Source: an uncultured bacterium
GTDB lineage: Bacteria > Planctomycetota > UBA1135 > UBA2386
DNA length: 64,000 bases
Reading direction: 5' to 3'
Assembly (NCBI GenBank): GCA_937906475.1
Contig: CALCZA010000047.1
Coordinates: 16,912 to 80,911 of the forward strand
The translations under genes were made by a program, and so were the position numbers. Shown piece after piece: positions 59,858 to 64,000 of this stretch. The notes beneath the pieces were generated by a model that saw only the letters and a program-made list of their open reading frames with translations, was not told where the DNA came from and did not search any database. Numbering within the stretch: the first letter of the stretch is position 1; every line of letters starts with the position of its first letter.

Positions 59858-60658
59858 CTAGCCTTCGGCCTTGGCGGTCTTGACCATCTCGCGGAACACC
59901 ACCATGCCGTCGCCATCGAGCGGCAGTTCGCCGTTGTCGAGTTGCGTGCGGCGCCAGTTTGGCATGTGGATTGGCAGGTAGCTGCGGTCCGGGTGCGGCA
60001 TGACGCCGAGCACCCGGCCGTTGTGGTTAGTCAGGCCGGCCATGCCCAGTGGCGCACCGTTCGGGTTGGCCGGGTACTGCTCAGTGGCGTTGCCATCCTT
60101 GTCGACGTAGACAACGGCGGCGAAGCCTTCGTCGACGAGCGTTTGCTGTGCTTCTGGACTGGTTGCGACGAGGCGACCTTCGCCGTGCGCGGCAGGCCAG
60201 CGCAGCGTCAGTCCTTCGGGCAAGAACGAGCAGCGCGACTTCTGCGTTTGCACGGTGACCCAGCGACACTCGTAGTGGTTGCTGAGGTTGTGCGTCAGCG
60301 TGACTTCTTCTTCGAGCGTGCCCTTGGTGCACGGCAGCAGGCCGAGGCGCACCAGCACTTGGAAGCCATTGCAGATGCCGAGCACGAGGCCGCCGCGATC
60401 GACGAAGTTCAGGATGCGTTCGCCGAGTTGCGCCTTCATCTCCTGCGCGAGTACGCGACCGGAGCTGATGTCATCGCCGTAGGAGAAGCCACCGGGAACC
60501 GCGAGGATCTGGAACTGGTCCAGAAGCTCTGGTTGCTCGAGCAGCTTCTTGATGTGCAGGTATTCGCTCGTGCCGCCGGCGCGTTCGAATGCGTGATGGG
60601 TCTCGCGTTCGCAGTTGATGCCGGGAGCGCGCAGGATCAGGGCCTTGGGGTTGCTCAT
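59858..60658 (-). CDS. purQ: Phosphoribosylformylglycinamidine synthase glutaminase subunit
   Basis: PurQ hydrolyses glutamine and passes ammonia to PurL in the fourth purine step. The 266-aa protein is a class I amidotransferase: ALILRAPGINCERETHHAFE, ILAVPGGFSYGDDISSGRVL with the oxyanion strand, the nucleophile in GLVLGICNGFQVLVRLGLLP and the late histidine in VLGVMPHPDRSYL. The catalytic acid, Glu in most PurQ (MPHPER), is Asp here. The protein is longer than the usual 225 residues because of an insertion in KSRCSFLPEGLTLRWPAAHG. The gene overlaps the end of purL by 4 bp. Confidence 0.95.
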   Translation of the reverse strand: MSNPKALILRAPGINCERETHHAFERAGGTSEYLHIKKLLEQPELLDQFQILAVPGGFSYGDDISSGRVLAQEMKAQLGERILNFVDRGGLVLGICNGFQVLVRLGLLPCTKGTLEEEVTLTHNLSNHYECRWVTVQTQKSRCSFLPEGLTLRWPAAHGEGRLVATSPEAQQTLVDEGFAAVVYVDKDGNATEQYPANPNGAPLGMAGLTNHNGRVLGVMPHPDRSYLPIHMPNWRRTQLDNGELPLDGDGMVVFREMVKTAKAEG

Positions 60659-63564
60659 CGCTTTGCCTCCGCGGTCAGCGTGCCGTCGAGGTCGAGCGGG
60701 TGCTTCCAGGCGTATTCGGCTTCGGCGATCGTCAGGTTTGCGATCGCTTCGTTGTTGTTGGTGAACGCCAGTTGCTCGTCGCTGCGAACTTCGCCGATGA
60801 CCGCGAACGGAACCTCGTGCAAGTTGGCTTTGAGGTCGTCCAGTCGGTCGGGCGGGATCTCGAGTAAGAAGCGACTCTGCGACTCACTGAACATGCGCTT
60901 GGTCGCGTCGAGGTTGCCTTCGACGATGAGGCTCGCCAACTGCACGTCGGCGCCGAGTCGGCCGCCGATTGACATCTCAGTCGCCGCTGCGGCAACGCCA
61001 CCTTCGCTGAGGTCGTGCGCGGAGAGCACACAGCCAGCTTGGATCGCACGGTGCACGCCATTGAGTGTTGCCAGGGCCGAGTCCTTGAGCACGCGCGGTG
61101 CGTTCTTGCCTAGTTCGCCCTTGGACTTGTAGTAGACGCTGCCGCCGAGTTCGTCCTTGGTCGTGCCGACGAGCACGATCTTGCTACCGGCGCGTTTGAA
61201 GTCGCTGGTCATCGTGCGGCGCACGTCGGGGATGACGCTCATCGCCGTGACCAGGATGCAGCCCGGGATGCGGATCGTCTTCGTGCCGCCGTCGTCCAGG
61301 GTTGCGCGGAACTCGTTGTGCAGCGAGTCCTTGCCGGAAACGAACGGCGTGCGGTAGGTCATCGCCAGATCGCACATCGCTTCGGTCGCGCGCACCAGTT
61401 CGCCAAGGCATTGCGGATCGCGGGTGTTGCCCCAGCAGTAGTTGTCGAGGATGACCGTGTAATCGGGATCACCGCCGGCGGCGACTGAGTTGCGCATCGC
61501 TTCATCGAGCGCGCACTCGGCCATCGCTGCCGGATCAATCTTGCTGTAGCGCGGGTTGAGCCCATTGGACAATACGACGCCGCGCATCGAACCGAGCTTC
61601 GGCGCGAGCACTGCGGCGTCGGCGGGACCGTCTTCGTGGATGCCACACAGTGGCTTGCCGGCCGACGCTGCCTGCACTTCGTGATCGTATTGGCGAATGA
61701 TCCATTCCTTGCTGCAAACGCCGAAGTCGGCCATCACGTCGAGCAGGGCCTGCTTGTGGTCGCTCTCGGCTGGCAGGTTGGGTTCGCTGAGTTCTGGGGC
61801 TTTGTAACTCGCCACGAGCAAGCGCGACGGTAGACCGTCGTGCATGAAGGCGAGGTCCATGTCGCAGTGCACATCGTCGTTGTGCTTGACGATGAGGCGG
61901 TTGTCGTTGGTGAACCTGCCCAGCACGAAGGCTTCTGAGGCTTCGGCTTCACAAACTGCGAGCACGCGGTCGAGTTTTTCGGGCGGGACTGCGAGCACCA
62001 TGCGTTCTTGGGCTTCGCTGATCCAGATCTCCCACGGCGTCAGGCCGGCATACTTGAGCGGGCATGCTTCGAGGGTGACGATCGCGCCGAGGCCTTCGGC
62101 CATCTCGCCAACGGCCGAACTGAAGCCGCCAGCACCGCAGTCGGTGATCGCTGAGAACAGGTCTTCGTCGGCGCACGCCAGGACCGCGTCCATCGCCTTG
62201 CGTTCGGTGATCGGGTCACCGATCTGCACGGCGCCGCCGCTGAGCGATTCACTCTTGGTGTTGAGTTCGAGCGAACTGAACGTCGCGCCGTGGATGCCAT
62301 CGCGACCGGTGCGGCCTCCCAGTGCGACGATGATGTCGCCCGGGTTGGCCTTCTTGAGGCCTCGCGCGGTGGGCAGGATGCCGACGCTGCCGACGTAGAC
62401 GAGCGGGTTGCCGACGAAGTTGTCGTCGAAGTGCACGCTGCCGTTAACCGTCGGGATGCCCATCGGGTTGCCGTAGTCGCGAACCCCGGAGACGACGCCC
62501 TTCATGACGGTCAGCGGGTGCAGGCAGCCACGCGGAAGGTCTTCGGCCTTGAGGTCTGGCGGCGCAAAGCAGAACACATCCGAGTTGGCGATCGGTCGCG
62601 CCCCGAGGCCGGTGCCGATCACGTCGCGGATGACGCCGCCAACGCCGGTGCCAGCACCGCCGAATGGTTCGATCGCCGACGGACGGTTGTGTGTCTCGAC
62701 TTTGATGCAAACTGAGTCGACGTCGTCGAACTTGATGATGCCGGCGTTGTCGACAAACACGCTGACGCAGAAATCGCGGTCGAGCGTGTGGGTGACGTGC
62801 GCAATCGTGCTCTTCATCAGGTTGTCGATTGTGCGACCGTCGAAGCTCACTGTGCCGGTCAACGTCTTGTGCTTGCAGTGTTCACTCCAAGTCTGCGCCA
62901 ACGTTTCGAGTTCGAGTCGAGTCGGCGCGCGCTGCTGCATTTCGAAGTGCGCTTGGATGGTTTTCATCTCGTGCCCGTCGAGCGCGAGACCACCGTCCTT
63001 CGACAGCGCAATCAGGGCGTCTTCGTCGAGACCCTTGAGTGGCACTTGGTGCACCGATAGATCCGGCATCGGCGATTCACTGGGCAGTCCTGCCGGCAGC
63101 GCATCGACGAGGATCTGTTGCACAATGTCGTTGGCGAGATCCTTCTTCGCGATCGCTAGAAGTTGCTCACTGGCGACGTCGCCGTGCACGTCGTAGGTCT
63201 GGTAGGTGCCGACGGCAACCACCGGAAGGAACATGTCTGCGAGCGACTTCTGAACCGAGTGCGCAACCGGATCGGTCACGCCAGGTTTCGGCACGATCGT
63301 CAGCGTGTGCACCTCGGGCGCGTTATGCACGGCCGTGTCCGGCGCGTGCATGACGAACTCCTCGATGACTGGGTCGCACAACACTGCTCGGGCAAAGCCC
63401 TCGACTTGTTGTTCTGAGAGTTCGGCACTCAGGAGGTATCCGCGTCGTGAGCGAACGTCCGTCACGCCATGAAGACCGGCAGCCGTCAGCGTTCGCTGCG
63501 CGGCATCACCGATCGGGTCCAATTGGCCTTGTTTGGCCAAAACATCGATTCGCCACGCCTGCAT
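60655..63564 (-). CDS. purL: Phosphoribosylformylglycinamidine synthase, PurS-like domains fused to PurL
   Basis: The 969-aa protein (start at 63564, MQAWRIDVLAKQGQLDP) lacks the glutaminase part, which is the separate purQ. Its first 160 residues hold two PurS-like units: RIDVLAKQGQLDPIGDAAQR with VTDVRSRRGYL, then HTLTIVPKPGVTDPVAHSVQ with VGTYQTYDV. The PurL body follows, with LAQTWSEHCKHKTLTGTVSF, the segment VETHNRPSAIEPFGGAGTGV, GGVIRDVIGTGLGARPIANS, DCGAGGFSSAVGEMAEGLGA and HDLSEGGVAAAATEMSIGGR. In most PurL the HNHPS motif has two histidines; here the second is Arg (CGT codon). The design resembles the large PurL form, where a PurS dimer has been fused to the front. Confidence 0.93.
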   Translation of the reverse strand: MQAWRIDVLAKQGQLDPIGDAAQRTLTAAGLHGVTDVRSRRGYLLSAELSEQQVEGFARAVLCDPVIEEFVMHAPDTAVHNAPEVHTLTIVPKPGVTDPVAHSVQKSLADMFLPVVAVGTYQTYDVHGDVASEQLLAIAKKDLANDIVQQILVDALPAGLPSESPMPDLSVHQVPLKGLDEDALIALSKDGGLALDGHEMKTIQAHFEMQQRAPTRLELETLAQTWSEHCKHKTLTGTVSFDGRTIDNLMKSTIAHVTHTLDRDFCVSVFVDNAGIIKFDDVDSVCIKVETHNRPSAIEPFGGAGTGVGGVIRDVIGTGLGARPIANSDVFCFAPPDLKAEDLPRGCLHPLTVMKGVVSGVRDYGNPMGIPTVNGSVHFDDNFVGNPLVYVGSVGILPTARGLKKANPGDIIVALGGRTGRDGIHGATFSSLELNTKSESLSGGAVQIGDPITERKAMDAVLACADEDLFSAITDCGAGGFSSAVGEMAEGLGAIVTLEACPLKYAGLTPWEIWISEAQERMVLAVPPEKLDRVLAVCEAEASEAFVLGRFTNDNRLIVKHNDDVHCDMDLAFMHDGLPSRLLVASYKAPELSEPNLPAESDHKQALLDVMADFGVCSKEWIIRQYDHEVQAASAGKPLCGIHEDGPADAAVLAPKLGSMRGVVLSNGLNPRYSKIDPAAMAECALDEAMRNSVAAGGDPDYTVILDNYCWGNTRDPQCLGELVRATEAMCDLAMTYRTPFVSGKDSLHNEFRATLDDGGTKTIRIPGCILVTAMSVIPDVRRTMTSDFKRAGSKIVLVGTTKDELGGSVYYKSKGELGKNAPRVLKDSALATLNGVHRAIQAGCVLSAHDLSEGGVAAAATEMSIGGRLGADVQLASLIVEGNLDATKRMFSESQSRFLLEIPPDRLDDLKANLHEVPFAVIGEVRSDEQLAFTNNNEAIANLTIAEAEYAWKHPLDLDGTLTAEAKR

Positions 63565-63691
63565 TGTTGGCGACCACGATGCCGGTCTGGCGGTGGGCTT
63601 GCAAGGACGGACGAGCACCGCGACGCGTTACGTTTGCTGCAGATTGGCTGTCACGTCGATCCTCAACATCTTTCCACAGGAAGACACCACC

Positions 63692-64000
63692 TTGCGAGCC
63701 CTTCAGATCCTGTCTGCCAGCCTGCTCTTGAGCACCTAGGCCGCCGCACAATATTGCTGCTCGAGCGTCAGTGTCAGCAGTTATGGCCGGTCGTGCTCGG
63801 CCTGCCGCCGCTCACCCAGCCGCTGCCGCAGTTCGGCTGCACGCTGCTGACTTCGCCGGGCGCGGTGCTGTTCCAGGCGACTACCCTGTTTGCTCAGGGG
63901 GCTGCGAGCTACTTCACGACGACTGCCTGCAGCGGGCGACCGGCACGGGCGACCGGCACGGGCGACGGGCTGGCGGTCGAGCTAGTAGCTCTCGTCGTTG
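63692..64000 (+). pseudogene. Remnant of a secreted protein, frameshifted, running off the right edge
   Basis: A good ribosome-binding site (AGGAAG at 63678-63683) stands 8 bases before a TTG that opens a signal peptide, LRALQILSASLLLST. A TAG at 63737-63739 follows, then AAAQYCCSSVSVSSYGRSCS in the same frame. From about 63785 a different frame carries VVLGLPPLTQPLPQFGCTLL and TSPGAVLFQATTLFAQGAAS. This resembles the C-terminal beta domain of many secreted planctomycete proteins, which end near ...G-L-P...FGCxLLTSP. The centre of such a protein is missing. Near the end a 13-bp unit (GGGCGACCGGCAC) occurs two and a half times at 63934-63967 and would shift the frame again. It is not translated as a single protein. 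Confidence 0.6.
63934..63967 (+). repeat. 13-bp tandem repeat in the right-edge pseudogene
   Basis: GGGCGACCGGCAC is present at 63934-63946 and 63947-63959, with a partial third copy to 63967. The unit is not a multiple of three, so each added copy shifts the reading frame. Confidence 0.75.

Noticed and set aside
59837..61132. A 431-codon plus-strand open reading across purQ and purL
   Set aside because: It is the antisense of two well-supported purine genes; its composition follows from their codon bias.

Overview
This 64 kb window looks like a chromosomal segment from a Gram-negative member of the Planctomycetota. The call rests on four things. There is a PVC-type fusion of sorbosone-dehydrogenase-like propeller, cytochrome c and discoidin domain (24200-26812). 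There are many secreted HEAT, TPR and propeller proteins. The right edge holds a secreted-protein remnant of a style common in planctomycetes. Envelope genes include lgt, three lipoproteins, gmhB and a YidC with a large periplasmic domain. No tRNA, rRNA, CRISPR array, insertion sequence, prophage or attachment site was found. GC content is high, and coding strand switches every few genes in small operons. The species cannot be named from this sequence.

Left part (1-12.6 kb): a partial rsmG, miaA, a calcineurin-type phosphoesterase and yidC. Next come a histidine-kinase-like protein that lacks its phosphoacceptor histidine and a small tail-anchored protein. A translationally coupled pair follows: an intact membrane GT2 glycosyltransferase, then a second GT2 without its DxD motif fused to a FemAB/GNAT acyltransferase. 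A USP-DUF389 membrane protein, a two-helix mini-protein, gmhB and a PEGA lipoprotein complete this part.

Middle part (12.6-40.4 kb): secreted SH3-like and TPR-metallopeptidase proteins, radC, a GT39-type transferase, a TraB/TIKI protein fused to a pseudopilin-like tail, an M28 peptidase, an NFACT (RqcH-like) gene and ndk. These are followed by a coiled-coil lipoprotein, the PVC dehydrogenase, an ABC-F ATPase coupled to a VF530 protein, gnd, two tandem HEAT-like paralogues, prfC, an M50 protease, a broken gene, a DEAD-box helicase and an EboB/EboA-like pair.

Right part (40.4-64 kb): lgt with a long insertion, a large Ig-like lipoprotein, queC and folP. A coiled-coil protein followed by an actin-like ATPase forms a likely two-gene cytoskeletal module closed by a strong terminator. 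Then come a PhyH dioxygenase, chorismate mutase with an esterase, a ChrR-like cupin, a PQQ-type propeller, a U32 protein, purD, a Fur regulator coupled to an NtrC-type activator, and purL-purQ. The right edge holds a decayed secreted-protein gene.

The best candidates for new biology are the GT2/pseudo-GT2-FemAB pair (5692-9026), the coiled-coil plus actin-like pair (46907-48814), the isolated EboA-EboB pair, the TraB-pseudopilin fusion, and a window-wide habit of placing glutamine right after the predicted signal-peptidase site. Several broken genes lie in spaces that would otherwise be called intergenic.
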